In this document: piece after piece, positions 1 through 8,780 of the stretch
Layout of the letters: every line of letters starts with the position of its first letter
How positions within the stretch are numbered: position 1 is the first letter of the stretch
Origin: an uncultured SAR92 cluster bacterium
GTDB lineage: Bacteria > Pseudomonadota > Gammaproteobacteria > Pseudomonadales > Porticoccaceae
DNA length: 62,477 bases
Direction of reading: 5' to 3'
NCBI GenBank assembly: GCA_902527245.1
Contig: CABZOI010000012.1
Coordinates: 1-62,477, forward strand
The notes under the pieces: generated by a model
What the model was told of the DNA's origin: nothing
Database searches by the model: none
What the model saw: only the letters and a program-made list of their open reading frames with translations
Translations under genes and position numbers: made by a program

Positions 1-714
1 AGAAACGCTAATGATGGAATCTCGATGGTTCAAACAGCCGAAGGTGCGATTGAGGAAATTGTCTCCATGCTTCAAAGAATGCGCGAACTGGCTGTTCAAG
101 CAGCGTCTGGGACGATGGGCTCAACCGATAAGTCCGCTGCCGATACTGAGTTTGATCAGTTAAAGGCAGAAATACAGCGTATTGCACAAAATACCGAGTT
201 TAATGGCACAAAGATTTTAGATGGTTCGCTCAATGCATCAGCCTCTACTGCCTTCCAAGTAGGCGCCAACGCCTCACAGACTATTAGCGTTGACTTTGCT
301 GACTTTAATACCGATGGTGGTTCTACTCAGGCTTCCCAAGCATTAAATACGAAAGGTACCTTGGTTGGTTTGACTCAATCTACTTTTGGTGGAGGTACTG
401 AAAATACTGACTTGAATGGATTAGATGTCGATTCCAATGCTGGAGCAGCTATAACGGCTATTGATTTTGCTTTGGATAAGACTAATTCACACTTAGCAAC
501 TCTAGGGTCAGTTATAAACCGTCTTGAATATGCAGCTGATAACTTAAGTAATGTGTCTCAGAACACTTCGGCTTCACGAAGCCGAGTACTCGACGCAGAC
601 TATGCTTCAGAGACAACTGAACTTGCTAGAACGCAAATCATCCAGCAAGCGGCGACTGCAATGCTCTCACAAGCAAACCAACAGGCACAAACAGTATTAG
701 CTTTGCTTAAGTAA
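1..714 (+). CDS. fliC: Flagellin, 5'-truncated by the window edge
   Basis: Frame 1 is open from the first base, so the gene starts outside the window; 237 residues are visible. They begin in the conserved D1 helix ([28 protein letters not shown]), pass through a short variable centre, and end in the canonical C-terminal D0 helix ([20 protein letters not shown], then TVLALLK). The protein is the filament subunit exported by the flagellar type III apparatus. A strong terminator follows directly and a second flagellin gene lies 230 bases downstream on the same strand. Its promoter is not in view. Identification as flagellin is secure; whether it is the major subunit is not known. Confidence 0.97.
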   Translation, partial: RNANDGISMVQTAEGAIEEIVSMLQRMRELAVQAASGTMGSTDKSAADTEFDQLKAEIQRIAQNTEFNGTKILDGSLNASASTAFQVGANASQTISVDFADFNTDGGSTQASQALNTKGTLVGLTQSTFGGGTENTDLNGLDVDSNAGAAITAIDFALDKTNSHLATLGSVINRLEYAADNLSNVSQNTSASRSRVLDADYASETTELARTQIIQQAATAMLSQANQQAQTVLALLK

Positions 715-750
715 TTATGTAAAAGTTTGTTGCGATGTCCTGTCGCTACA

Positions 751-787
751 AAGGCCCAATGTCTTCGGATATTGGGCTTTTTTTTAA
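751..787 (+). terminator. Rho-independent terminator after the first flagellin gene
   Basis: A 10-bp stem (gcccaatgtc / gatattgggc, with one G-T pair) closes on a UUCG tetraloop and is followed by a run of T from 778. It separates the two flagellin transcripts. Confidence 0.92.
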
Positions 788-834
788 TTTAATTCTGGAT
801 GAAAAAATAAAATCATAAATTTTTAAATTTTAAT

Positions 835-861
835 TAAAGTTTTCTTAAGTTCTGCCGATAT
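835..861 (+). promoter_or_regulatory. Sigma-28 (FliA) promoter of the second flagellin gene
   Basis: TAAAGTTT at 835-842, an 11-base spacer, and GCCGATAT at 854-861. This is one base short of the enterobacterial FliA consensus (TAAAGTTT-N11-GCCGATAA). Expected transcript start is near 868, giving a leader of about 76 bases. It is the best sigma-28 match in the window. Confidence 0.93.
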
Positions 862-871
862 TGTCGATAAC

Positions 872-901
872 GGGAAGTTTCTAGTGTGAAACTTCCCTTT
901 T
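872..901 (+). other. Perfect 9-bp stem-loop at the 5' end of the flagellin-2 leader
   Basis: gggaagttt (872-880) pairs with aaacttccc (889-897) across an 8-base loop and is followed by four T. It begins only a few bases after the predicted sigma-28 start, so it would form the very 5' end of the mRNA. That is too early for ordinary intrinsic termination; a stabilising or regulatory 5' hairpin is more likely. The function is inferred. Confidence 0.7.
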
Positions 902-943
902 ATGCATTTAAAAAAATGGTAATTTAAGGGAGAAAATTAAATA

Positions 944-1882
944 ATGATAAGCATAAATACGAATATTGCAGCAAACTTTATTGCAAATTCTTTAGCGCAA
1001 AATCAACAAATGATGAGTAAGACTCTTGAGAGATTGTCCTCTGGATCGAGAATAAATTCAGCGTCAGATGATCCTGCAGGACTAGCGATCTCATCAAAAC
1101 TAACATCACAAATCTTGGGACTAGATCAAGCAGCAAAAAATGCAAATGACGCAATATCGATGGTTCAAACTGCGGATGGCGCAATGAACGAGGTGACAAA
1201 TATGCTCCAACGTATGCGAGAGCTAACAGTACAGGCAGCAACAGGAACCAATACCTCTGCAGAGCTAACAATTTTAAATACTGAGTTTGAATCACTTGAA
1301 GCTGAAATTCATTCAATATCAACAAACACCCAATGGAATGGAACGAACATACTGGATGGGTCTCTCGGTCAGGTCAATTTTCACGTAGGCGCCAATGCGA
1401 ATCAAACCGTCAGTATTACTTTTGCAGACTTAAATACTGACTTTGGAACGACTGAGGCATCTCAAGCAGGATCAAGCTCTACGGCATCAGGCGCACTTGA
1501 TATTTTTACCAACTTAGCAAGAGCTACGGCCGATGACGATAGTAACTCTGGAAATGATACCGACGAAGTTATTGATCTTGCGGCACAAGTGATTACCGGC
1601 AATTCTCAATCTACGACACTTGGTTACATAGATACCGCTATAACACGTGTCAATAGTCACCGAGCCACATTGGGCGCAATGGTAAATCGTTTAGAGTTCG
1701 CAGTTGATAACCTAAATAATATTTCCACCAATACCTCTATTTCAAGGAGCAGAATTATGGATACTAATTATGCAGAGGAGACATCCAAGCTTGCTAGAAC
1801 ACAAATCATCCAACAAGCAGCAATAGCTGTGCTAGCACAAGCAAATCAGCATCAAAAAATGGTATTAAGTTTATTAGAATAA
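944..1882 (+). CDS. fliC2: Flagellin, second and divergent copy
   Basis: Filament subunit, 312 residues, complete. The N-terminus (MISINTNIAANFIANSLAQN, then LERLSSGSRINSASDDPAGL) and C-terminus ([17 protein letters not shown], ending VLSLLE) are the conserved D0/D1 helices, and the centre is variable. The start follows a purine-rich RBS (aagggag). The last helix reads NQHQKMVLSLLE, whereas the first flagellin ends in the more usual [12 protein letters not shown], so this may be a minor or specialised subunit (inference). It has its own sigma-28 promoter and a 5' hairpin. The neighbouring gene fliD is convergent, 14 bases away. Confidence 0.96.
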   Translation: MISINTNIAANFIANSLAQNQQMMSKTLERLSSGSRINSASDDPAGLAISSKLTSQILGLDQAAKNANDAISMVQTADGAMNEVTNMLQRMRELTVQAATGTNTSAELTILNTEFESLEAEIHSISTNTQWNGTNILDGSLGQVNFHVGANANQTVSITFADLNTDFGTTEASQAGSSSTASGALDIFTNLARATADDDSNSGNDTDEVIDLAAQVITGNSQSTTLGYIDTAITRVNSHRATLGAMVNRLEFAVDNLNNISTNTSISRSRIMDTNYAEETSKLARTQIIQQAAIAVLAQANQHQKMVLSLLE

Positions 1883-1896
1883 GTAGCTATGAAAAA

Positions 1897-3945
1897 TTAA
1901 TTGTGATCATAGGCCTTGGATAAAGACTCCAATTGGCCCGTCAGATATTCTTTAGTGGCATCCATACTAGCCATTAAAGACTCCATTGCAGTGAACTGAG
2001 CAAGATAACGCTCATAAACCGCTTCCATTCGCTTTTCGAGTTCAACGAGCTCTTCTTTATGATCTGCTAAATCTTCTGTTGCGCCCTCTGATCGAGTTGT
2101 GACAATTCCATCACTATCTGTAAAGTTACCAAGCGTTGTTGCAATATCCTGTGCCAATCCTTTATTAGTCGTTGTAAACAAACTTTCATTACTGGTATCA
2201 GCTGTGAGCATCGTCACAATGTCATCATAACTAGCTAGCACAGCGGCATCATACGTAGTCTCGGTAAATGTCATAGCTCCTGACTTGTCAACACTTATGC
2301 CCAAATCACGCATCGCTGTTATACTGCCTGACTTGGTTGAAGAATCTGCAAAAATAGCTGTTCTAATTTGATCCGTTAAAAATCTCACCATTGAGGTGTC
2401 ATCAGACAAAGATCCACCTAATTCATCCTCTGAGCTCGTTGATGTGACAGTGTCAAACAAAGTATTTAGTCCATTATATGTATCAACCATGGACTGAAGA
2501 TTTGTTTTTAATGTTGATTTATCATTGGTAATATTCAATCGTACATCAGACGATGTCGTGGCAACCAAATTAATCGTTGCACCGTCAATTACATCAGAAA
2601 TTTCATTACTACTCCGAGTGATTGACAGTCCCTCAAATTCAATAACAGAATCTTGCGCAGTTTGAAGTGAATTAGCAACATCATGAAAACCCAGGTCTGG
2701 TGTCGATGTAACGTTGAATACACCATCACTCCCTGTAGAACCAGCAAGCACTATTCGATACGTGTTCGTGCCTGTGCCAGTGTCAACTAACGTCGCAGTG
2801 ACACCGGTATTAGCGGCATTGATTGCGCTGACTATACCTGCAGGTGTGTCAGTCGCCACATTAATCGTAGTGGTAGTAGGCGCATTAACTGCAGTAACTC
2901 CTGTAGTTGTGGCGCTTACAGTATGGGTGCTTGTTCCTGTTAAAGTAGGCGCTGTTGTGATCGCACCCGTTGTTTTGTATGTAAACTTAAATCCATTGCC
3001 TGCGTCATTCGCTGAAATTGTAAATGCGAGATTTTCATAACCCGTTGCGCTCTGCATTGCGGTTACTTGATCAGCAATACTATTATAAGTTGCACTTGCC
3101 ACAGTAATTGAATTTGTGCCATCACTTGCAGTCAAAGCAGTAGTCTCGGAAGCAGTCGCTGTCACATTGTAAACTGCAGCGACTCCAGTTACAGGTGTCG
3201 CGACACTCACACCTACTGTGGGATTGGTGATTGTATGCGTACTTCCAGATCCAGTAAATGTTGGTGTAGAAGCGACTGATCCTGCCGTCTTATATGTGAA
3301 TTCAATAGCATCCCCTGCTGTATTTTTGGCGACAGTAAATAATAAATTCCCGTAGTTAGTAGCTCCTTGAATCGCCGCAACTTGCTGATCGATATTAGAA
3401 TAAGTCGCACTCGCTACCGAAACGGTCGTTGTCCCATCGCCCACAACTAGCGTTGTGGTTTCTGAGGGTGTAACGGTCGCACTGTAAACTGCGGCGACCG
3501 CAGATTTTGTTGTTCCTACCGCCATCGATAGGTTAAATGCAGATCCACTATTCAAAGATTGCGTACTCGATGTGTATTGATCTGACATAATTCGTTGGTT
3601 TTGCGCAAGCTGATTAACTTTAAAATCATAGGCACCTGCAGTTGCACTTCCTTGGACATTAGATAAAGTTATCTTGGTAGCATCTGACGTTGTGCCGGTG
3701 CTTGTTGCAATTTCATTTGCGTCATTTAATTTTTCAAAAGCAGTCTTTAATGCATCTACTTGAAACTTTACTAGGGCATATGCCGATATCGATGCTTCCG
3801 TTGCATCAATATCACCCTGAATTTTCTCTTGCTTTGGTTCTTTTTCAGCATTCGTTAAATCTTCTGATAACTTCACAATATCAATACCCGAACCCACATC
3901 TAATGTGGTAAGTACTGTGGATGCTACATTATTAACCTCAGTCAT
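1897..3945 (-). CDS. fliD: Flagellar cap protein FliD (HAP2)
   Basis: Filament cap, secreted through the flagellum, that folds flagellin subunits at the tip. 682 residues. The FliD N-terminal domain starts at about residue 10 (DVGSGIDIVKLSEDL). The C-terminal FliD domain covers about 440-670, with the typical end (EKRMEAVYERYLAQFTAMES, then STKEYLTGQLESL-like sequence). Residues 151-255 and 256-353 are two tandem copies of a ~100-residue module rich in Thr/Ser/Ala, which makes the protein much longer than the usual 450-480 residues. Last gene of the flgB-fliD unit, 11 bases after flgL. The chaperone gene fliS is not adjacent but lies 38 kb away. Confidence 0.95.
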   Translation of the reverse strand: MTEVNNVASTVLTTLDVGSGIDIVKLSEDLTNAEKEPKQEKIQGDIDATEASISAYALVKFQVDALKTAFEKLNDANEIATSTGTTSDATKITLSNVQGSATAGAYDFKVNQLAQNQRIMSDQYTSSTQSLNSGSAFNLSMAVGTTKSAVAAVYSATVTPSETTTLVVGDGTTTVSVASATYSNIDQQVAAIQGATNYGNLLFTVAKNTAGDAIEFTYKTAGSVASTPTFTGSGSTHTITNPTVGVSVATPVTGVAAVYNVTATASETTALTASDGTNSITVASATYNSIADQVTAMQSATGYENLAFTISANDAGNGFKFTYKTTGAITTAPTLTGTSTHTVSATTTGVTAVNAPTTTTINVATDTPAGIVSAINAANTGVTATLVDTGTGTNTYRIVLAGSTGSDGVFNVTSTPDLGFHDVANSLQTAQDSVIEFEGLSITRSSNEISDVIDGATINLVATTSSDVRLNITNDKSTLKTNLQSMVDTYNGLNTLFDTVTSTSSEDELGGSLSDDTSMVRFLTDQIRTAIFADSSTKSGSITAMRDLGISVDKSGAMTFTETTYDAAVLASYDDIVTMLTADTSNESLFTTTNKGLAQDIATTLGNFTDSDGIVTTRSEGATEDLADHKEELVELEKRMEAVYERYLAQFTAMESLMASMDATKEYLTGQLESLSKAYDHN
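2887..3495 (-). repeat. Tandem ~100-codon duplication inside fliD
   Basis: Codons 151-255 (3181-3495) and 256-353 (2887-3180) encode aligned modules. Each starts AAVY, then has SETT, a DGT motif, SVASATY or TVASATY, a Gln-Val-x-Ala segment, FTYKT and STHT. The copies have diverged to roughly half identity by eye, so the duplication is not recent. The module probably forms an added surface domain on the cap. Confidence 0.85.
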
Positions 3946-3956
3946 CTAAAGACCTT

Positions 3957-4877
3957 TCATCTTATATAGTTAAAAAGACTCAACTGTGAAATTTTTGCAA
4001 AACTCGCCTGTGCCGCTTCGAGTGAGAGTAGCTCCGCAGACAACTTAGTTACTGCAGTGGCATAGTCCAAATCTTGTGCGTTGGACAGTAGATCTTGATA
4101 ACGCAAATTTGTATCCTCTAAAATCTCCCGCTGATTATTAACAGTGGAAATTCTTGATCCTAAATCTGCAATTGATGCTCCCATTCCTTCGGTGATTGAG
4201 GAAATCTCCTCCAAACCAAGATTGAGCGCATCCTCATCATCTGTTGCGAGGGCCTGTGCAAAATCATCAATAACTTTAAAAAAACTAATGTTTTGCGTAT
4301 CCCCGTCTACTACCCGATCAACGGACGCAAAAACCTCATCACCTGCCCGATTTAAAACCAATCGTCTCTGATCTGATATATCGACAGAAGTCTGAGTTTT
4401 ATCACCCTGATAAATAATGTCACCGTCTGCGTTTACGTCAAATGCCTTAGCCTGAACGTTTGATCCTGCAAATACATAGTTACCGTTCGCATCTTGTGTA
4501 TTTGCTAAACTTAAAAGTTCCTCCCTCAAACTCGTAATTTCATTTGCCAAAATTTCTTTATCATCAACACTCAATGTGTCCGTGTTACTTTGAACTGCTA
4601 ATTGTCTTATGCGTTGAAGGATACGCTCGGAGCTCATGAGTGCAGACTCTTCTGATGCGAGTCGATTTTCAGCCGTGTCCAAGCTTCTTTCATAAACTGA
4701 TTGACGATCAATAGCAGTTTGTAATCTTTGAATAACTGCTGATTTTTCCGAGTCATCACTTGGTTTAACAATTTGTTTGCCAGATGCCAGCTTGGCTTGC
4801 ATCTCAGCTATCTTTGACTGCTGTCGATTCATTTGATTGACAGAGTTATCAAAAAGTTGGCTTGTTGAAATCTTCAT
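3957..4877 (-). CDS. flgL: Hook-filament junction protein FlgL (HAP3)
   Basis: Second hook-filament junction protein, exported before the cap and filament. 306 residues, within the family range. The N-terminus is flagellin-like (MKISTSQLFDNSVNQM, then KLASGKQIVKPSDDS), typical of FlgL, and the C-terminal helix is hydrophobic and coiled-coil-forming. It sits between flgK (14 bases upstream) and fliD (11 bases downstream) in one operon. Confidence 0.95.
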   Translation of the reverse strand: MKISTSQLFDNSVNQMNRQQSKIAEMQAKLASGKQIVKPSDDSEKSAVIQRLQTAIDRQSVYERSLDTAENRLASEESALMSSERILQRIRQLAVQSNTDTLSVDDKEILANEITSLREELLSLANTQDANGNYVFAGSNVQAKAFDVNADGDIIYQGDKTQTSVDISDQRRLVLNRAGDEVFASVDRVVDGDTQNISFFKVIDDFAQALATDDEDALNLGLEEISSITEGMGASIADLGSRISTVNNQREILEDTNLRYQDLLSNAQDLDYATAVTKLSAELLSLEAAQASFAKISQLSLFNYIR

Positions 4878-4891
4878 CTAAACCTACCCCG

Positions 4892-6505
4892 TTATCGAAT
4901 ACTTATGAGAGAATCAAACATCTTATTTGATGCTTGAATCACTTGAGCTGATGCTTGGAAGGCTTGCTGGAAACGAATTAAATCAGCAGCCTCTTGATCT
5001 AAACTAACGCCTGAGACTTTGTCTTTTTCTGCAACTGCCTGATCATGAACAACTTGAAGCGCCTCTTGTGAAATCTTTGCTAGTGCAGATGCATTGCCTA
5101 TATCACTTACTAAATCGAGGTATCCATCACCCAACGATCGATCGCCTTCCAGTACCTGTTTGTTTTGCAATCTAGACATAGCCAAAATGCTTTTGTTGTC
5201 GCCAACAGCATTAGTGTTCTGAGTAACGGAAAAACTATCGCCATCTACTGGCGTTCCAGAAACCTTGAAAGTAATACCGCCAAAGGTAAAACTACCCGAG
5301 GCGTCTGACGTAACCGCTGCACCATTAATGGTATAACCCGCCGCATCTGAGTAATTTAGAGTAAAATCTGGGATGGCCGAACCAGGGACAATATCCGAAT
5401 AATCCAATTTAGCATTTCCAGCATTCTCTGTATTTACTGTCACTCTTGCGAGACCTGCTGCAGCGATTTTTGACGCCTCGGTAATTAATAAACTAAATCC
5501 GGAAGCTCCTAAAGTGTCGACATTAGGATCAAATAAGTTAGTACCTCTCGCGCCCGTTGCGTCAATTCCATTAGTTTGTATTGCGTTGATCTCTGTCGCA
5601 GTAGAGACAGCCAACGCATCTAAATTTTCTATTGCTGGGCTTAAGATCTGACTTCTGAAATTTAATATTCCACCAAGTTCACCCCCTGTTACCGATGACG
5701 TTGCTCCGACCGTTCCGTTAAAATCAGCGAGTATCTCTACTCCACCTTGTGTATCAGTATCAAAATTTGCGCTAAGCGTTGCGACATTTAATGCATCAAC
5801 AAATAGCGTTCCACCTGCGTTATCTAACCTTATTGAAACGGTTCCTGACTCACTTTCTGTTACATGAATTTTTGCGATCTTTGACATTTCTCTCATTATC
5901 CTGTCCCTTTGATCTAAGAGAGAGGGTGGTTGCACATCTACTGTAGCTCGTTTTTTTAACTGTTCGTTCACACTGAATAATTGTTTGCCCAACTCATTGA
6001 ATGACGTTAGTTGAAGTGAGAGAGCATCATCCGTTTCTTGTTGAATCCCACTCAGTTGACTCGCTAATTCTCGAAACCGTACTGCAAGACCGTCAGCATC
6101 GCGAATAAAAACATTTCTTAATGTTGTTGAGGCAGGATCTGAACTCAGATTACTCGCAGATGAAAAAAACTTACTAAACGCATCCGCAAGTCCTGAATTT
6201 TGCGCACCTAAAACATCTACAATGCGGTCCGCATACTGAATCATAGGATCTTGTGCACTTAACTCGCTTCCACTATCTCTCAGATTGCTTTCCGTGAATT
6301 CATTAAATGCTCGAGTAACACTCACTAGTCTTGCTCCCGATCCAATGTAACTCGATCCTTTTGCTGTAGGCGTATTTTCAATACTATTTGCTACTTGACG
6401 GGTATAACCGTCCGTATTCAAGTTCGCAATGTTGTTACCAACCGTTGCTAATGCAGACTTATAGAGTTGAGCAGCATTTGCTCCAATAGAAAGGATATCT
6501 GCCAT
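4892..6505 (-). CDS. flgK: Hook-filament junction protein FlgK (HAP1)
   Basis: First junction protein between hook and filament. 537 residues. The N-terminus carries the rod/hook signature (ALATVGNNIANLNTDGYTRQ) and the C-terminus the FlgK signature (VSGVSLDQEAADLIRFQQAF, then QASAQVIQASNKMFDSL). The ATG directly abuts the end of flgJ (6506), which implies translational coupling. Confidence 0.97.
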   Translation of the reverse strand: MADILSIGANAAQLYKSALATVGNNIANLNTDGYTRQVANSIENTPTAKGSSYIGSGARLVSVTRAFNEFTESNLRDSGSELSAQDPMIQYADRIVDVLGAQNSGLADAFSKFFSSASNLSSDPASTTLRNVFIRDADGLAVRFRELASQLSGIQQETDDALSLQLTSFNELGKQLFSVNEQLKKRATVDVQPPSLLDQRDRIMREMSKIAKIHVTESESGTVSIRLDNAGGTLFVDALNVATLSANFDTDTQGGVEILADFNGTVGATSSVTGGELGGILNFRSQILSPAIENLDALAVSTATEINAIQTNGIDATGARGTNLFDPNVDTLGASGFSLLITEASKIAAAGLARVTVNTENAGNAKLDYSDIVPGSAIPDFTLNYSDAAGYTINGAAVTSDASGSFTFGGITFKVSGTPVDGDSFSVTQNTNAVGDNKSILAMSRLQNKQVLEGDRSLGDGYLDLVSDIGNASALAKISQEALQVVHDQAVAEKDKVSGVSLDQEAADLIRFQQAFQASAQVIQASNKMFDSLISIR

Positions 6506-6901
6506 TTATATCATCTCCTCTATATCACCGTCTTTTTTAAGAGGAAAACTTGTCGATTTTTCTCCATCAAATTTACTTGTCTTTGAAGTTTGAGTTGACT
6601 GATTATTAACATGCCTCACTAGCCAATCACTGATGCCAAAAGCATCATTGTTAGCCATGACCTGTGATAATTCGTTGTGATACATTTCCTCAAATGTATC
6701 AACCGCTGAAGATCCCATTAAGTCACTCTTTATCGACTCATTAGCCTGACGAATTGACTTCATCATCATCTGTACAAACATTGCTTCAAATTGACGACCA
6801 ACTTCTTTAGCTGCGTTTGTTTGATCATCTTTTGCTTTTGCTCTCAGGTTACTAAGTCCAGCAAAATCAAGATAACTTTTGATTGCATTTACATCAGACA
6901 T
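6506..6901 (-). CDS. flgJ: FlgJ rod-assembly protein, N-terminal domain only
   Basis: 131 residues matching only the rod-binding domain of FlgJ (KEVGRQFEAMFVQMMMKSIR, then an SDLMGSSAVDTFEEMYHNEL-like segment). The C-terminal peptidoglycan hydrolase domain found in enterobacterial, Vibrio and Pseudomonas FlgJ (about 310-400 residues) is absent. There is no leftover reading frame for it, because flgK starts at the next base. A separate hydrolase must open the wall for the rod; none was recognised in the window. The gene overlaps flgI by one base. Confidence 0.92.
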   Translation of the reverse strand: MSDVNAIKSYLDFAGLSNLRAKAKDDQTNAAKEVGRQFEAMFVQMMMKSIRQANESIKSDLMGSSAVDTFEEMYHNELSQVMANNDAFGISDWLVRHVNNQSTQTSKTSKFDGEKSTSFPLKKDGDIEEMI

Positions 6902-8055
6902 CAGATCACCACTAACTCAGCTCTTAAACTGCCCGAAGATTTCAGTGCCTCAAGAATTGCAATCAATGACGAAGGTGATGCACCCACCTGATTAACTGCA
7001 TCTACAATTTCTCGAAGATCCACACCTGGTTGAAATAAAACCATTGGATTAGCAGCCTCAGCCACTTCAATCTCAGCATTCTGAATTTCAACAGTTTCAC
7101 CTTCAGAAAAAGGTTCTGGTTGACTTACTTCGTTCGTTGCAGAAATACTTACTGTGATTGCTCCGTGAGTTACTGCAACCGCGCTTACTTTTACATTTCT
7201 ATTGATAACCGCAGTGCCCGTCCTCGAATTAATGACGACCCTCGCTGGTGGTTCACCTGGCGAGACATCTAAATTTTCTACCATGCTCAAAAATGATACT
7301 CGTTGTGAGGATTCAGTAGGCGCTTGGACCGCTATTGAGACTCCATCAAGAGCCTTTGCTGTCCCATCTCCGAACGCGACATTAATCGCTTCGGTGATTG
7401 CTGTAGAAGTTGAAAAATCTGCCTCTCTAATATTCAAAACGATATGCTCAGACGTATCAAAAGGTGTAGCAACCATTCTTTCCACGGTCGCGCCATTAGG
7501 GATTCTCCCAGATGTTGGCACTCCAATTTGAACACTACTGCCCGCCTGATCAACACTCACACCTGTAAGCGTTAATGGTCCCTGTGCTACTGCATAGGTT
7601 TCACCGTCTATTCCTCGAAGTTGCGTCATTATTAGTTGACCTCCTCGAAGTGACTTTGCAACACCAATCGCCGAAACACTTACATCAATTTTTTGTCCAG
7701 GCTTTGCAAACGGAGGGATCTCTGCTGTTACCATTACCGCTGCAACATTCTCGACTTTTACCTCTTTTTTAGCATTTTGAGTTGCAAGCGAGACCAATTG
7801 ATCTCCGAGATCAAAGTCTGTGATCGGTCCATCAACACTGACACCCATGCCTGATAAAAGCGTTTTCAACGCCTGTGCCGTCATTGGAAGATCTTTACCG
7901 TCTCCCGTTTGCTGCAGACCCGTTACAAGGCCAAAACCAAGTACCTGGTTTGATCTTACACCAGCCACATCTATTAAATCTTTTATCCTATCTGCAGTAG
8001 CAGAACTGCTTAAAATTAATGCTGTGAAGAAGATACTTAAGAAGTTTTTAAACAT
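6901..8055 (-). CDS. flgI: Flagellar P-ring protein FlgI
   Basis: Periplasmic P-ring subunit around the rod. 384 residues, close to the family norm. A Sec signal peptide (MFKNFLSIFFTALILSSSATA) is followed by the FlgI start RIKDLIDVAGVRSNQVLGFG and the conserved GLQQTGDGKD; the C-terminus ends in the usual LRAELVVI. Part of the flgF-G-H-I-J series. Confidence 0.97.
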   Translation of the reverse strand: MFKNFLSIFFTALILSSSATADRIKDLIDVAGVRSNQVLGFGLVTGLQQTGDGKDLPMTAQALKTLLSGMGVSVDGPITDFDLGDQLVSLATQNAKKEVKVENVAAVMVTAEIPPFAKPGQKIDVSVSAIGVAKSLRGGQLIMTQLRGIDGETYAVAQGPLTLTGVSVDQAGSSVQIGVPTSGRIPNGATVERMVATPFDTSEHIVLNIREADFSTSTAITEAINVAFGDGTAKALDGVSIAVQAPTESSQRVSFLSMVENLDVSPGEPPARVVINSRTGTAVINRNVKVSAVAVTHGAITVSISATNEVSQPEPFSEGETVEIQNAEIEVAEAANPMVLFQPGVDLREIVDAVNQVGASPSSLIAILEALKSSGSLRAELVVI

Positions 8056-8076
8056 ATTTTGCTCTCGTTTATTTAA

Positions 8077-8772
8077 TTAAAAAGGCCATAATTTGTATAA
8101 CAAGCCGGTACCCCAAGATGCTCTCGATGCTGATGCGAGTTCGCCTGTGCCTCTATAAGAGATTTGCGCGCTAGCTATTCTTTGAGATAAAACGGTATTA
8201 TCAGGTTGAATGTCAGAAGGTCGAATAATTCCTTTTAAACGGATGTATTCACTACCCTCGGTAAGTGCGAGTTGCTTTTCACCAATAATTACTAAATTAC
8301 CATTTGATAATACTTCAACAACCATCGCAGAAATTGAGCCTGTGAGGCTAGCAGCCTGACCCGCGGTCCCAGTTCCATCGCTTGAAAGTGCTGCACCTGT
8401 TGTCTTTACATTTGTGAAAAATCCTTCGCCAAAACCTATCTTGTTAACAATAGAGTTTTTTTGATCGTCTCCAATAGCATCATTTGTGGTTGTTCTACTC
8501 GTAGCAAGTGCAGATGTTCGTGATGCCTGCGTTGTTTCATTAAGAAGAACCGTCACCAAATCACCAACCTTTATATCTGAACTTTGGTAACTTCTTAAAT
8601 CACCAAACAAATCTCTTCCATTCGTAAATATTGCTCCTGTGACTATTGTTGGTTTTGCTTCAGGAATTGGTTGAATAGGTGCAAACTCTGGTGTGGGGTT
8701 CATGTTTGGATGCACAGAACATCCACCAAATAACATGAAAGGAATCACAGTTAGTAATATACAAAATCTCAT
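8077..8772 (-). CDS. flgH: Flagellar L-ring lipoprotein FlgH
   Basis: Outer-membrane L-ring subunit. 231 residues. A lipoprotein signal with lipobox LFGGC puts the lipidated Cys at residue 18. Conserved elements are GAIFTNGRDLFGDLRSYQ, the KVGDLVTVLLNETTQASRTS segment and the end ASWGTGLLYKLWPF. It lies 8 bases after flgG. Confidence 0.97.
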   Translation of the reverse strand: MRFCILLTVIPFMLFGGCSVHPNMNPTPEFAPIQPIPEAKPTIVTGAIFTNGRDLFGDLRSYQSSDIKVGDLVTVLLNETTQASRTSALATSRTTTNDAIGDDQKNSIVNKIGFGEGFFTNVKTTGAALSSDGTGTAGQAASLTGSISAMVVEVLSNGNLVIIGEKQLALTEGSEYIRLKGIIRPSDIQPDNTVLSQRIASAQISYRGTGELASASRASWGTGLLYKLWPF

Positions 8773-8780
8773 GAGTAAAC

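Noticed and set aside
872-901. Flagellin-2 leader hairpin read as an intrinsic terminator
   Set aside because: It begins only a few bases after the predicted transcript start and has only four T, so termination there is unlikely.
2714-3040. Plus-strand open frame of 108 codons inside fliD
   Set aside because: It is a shadow of the Thr/Ala/Val-rich repeat region of fliD: no RBS, no promoter, valine/proline-rich composition from reversed codons.
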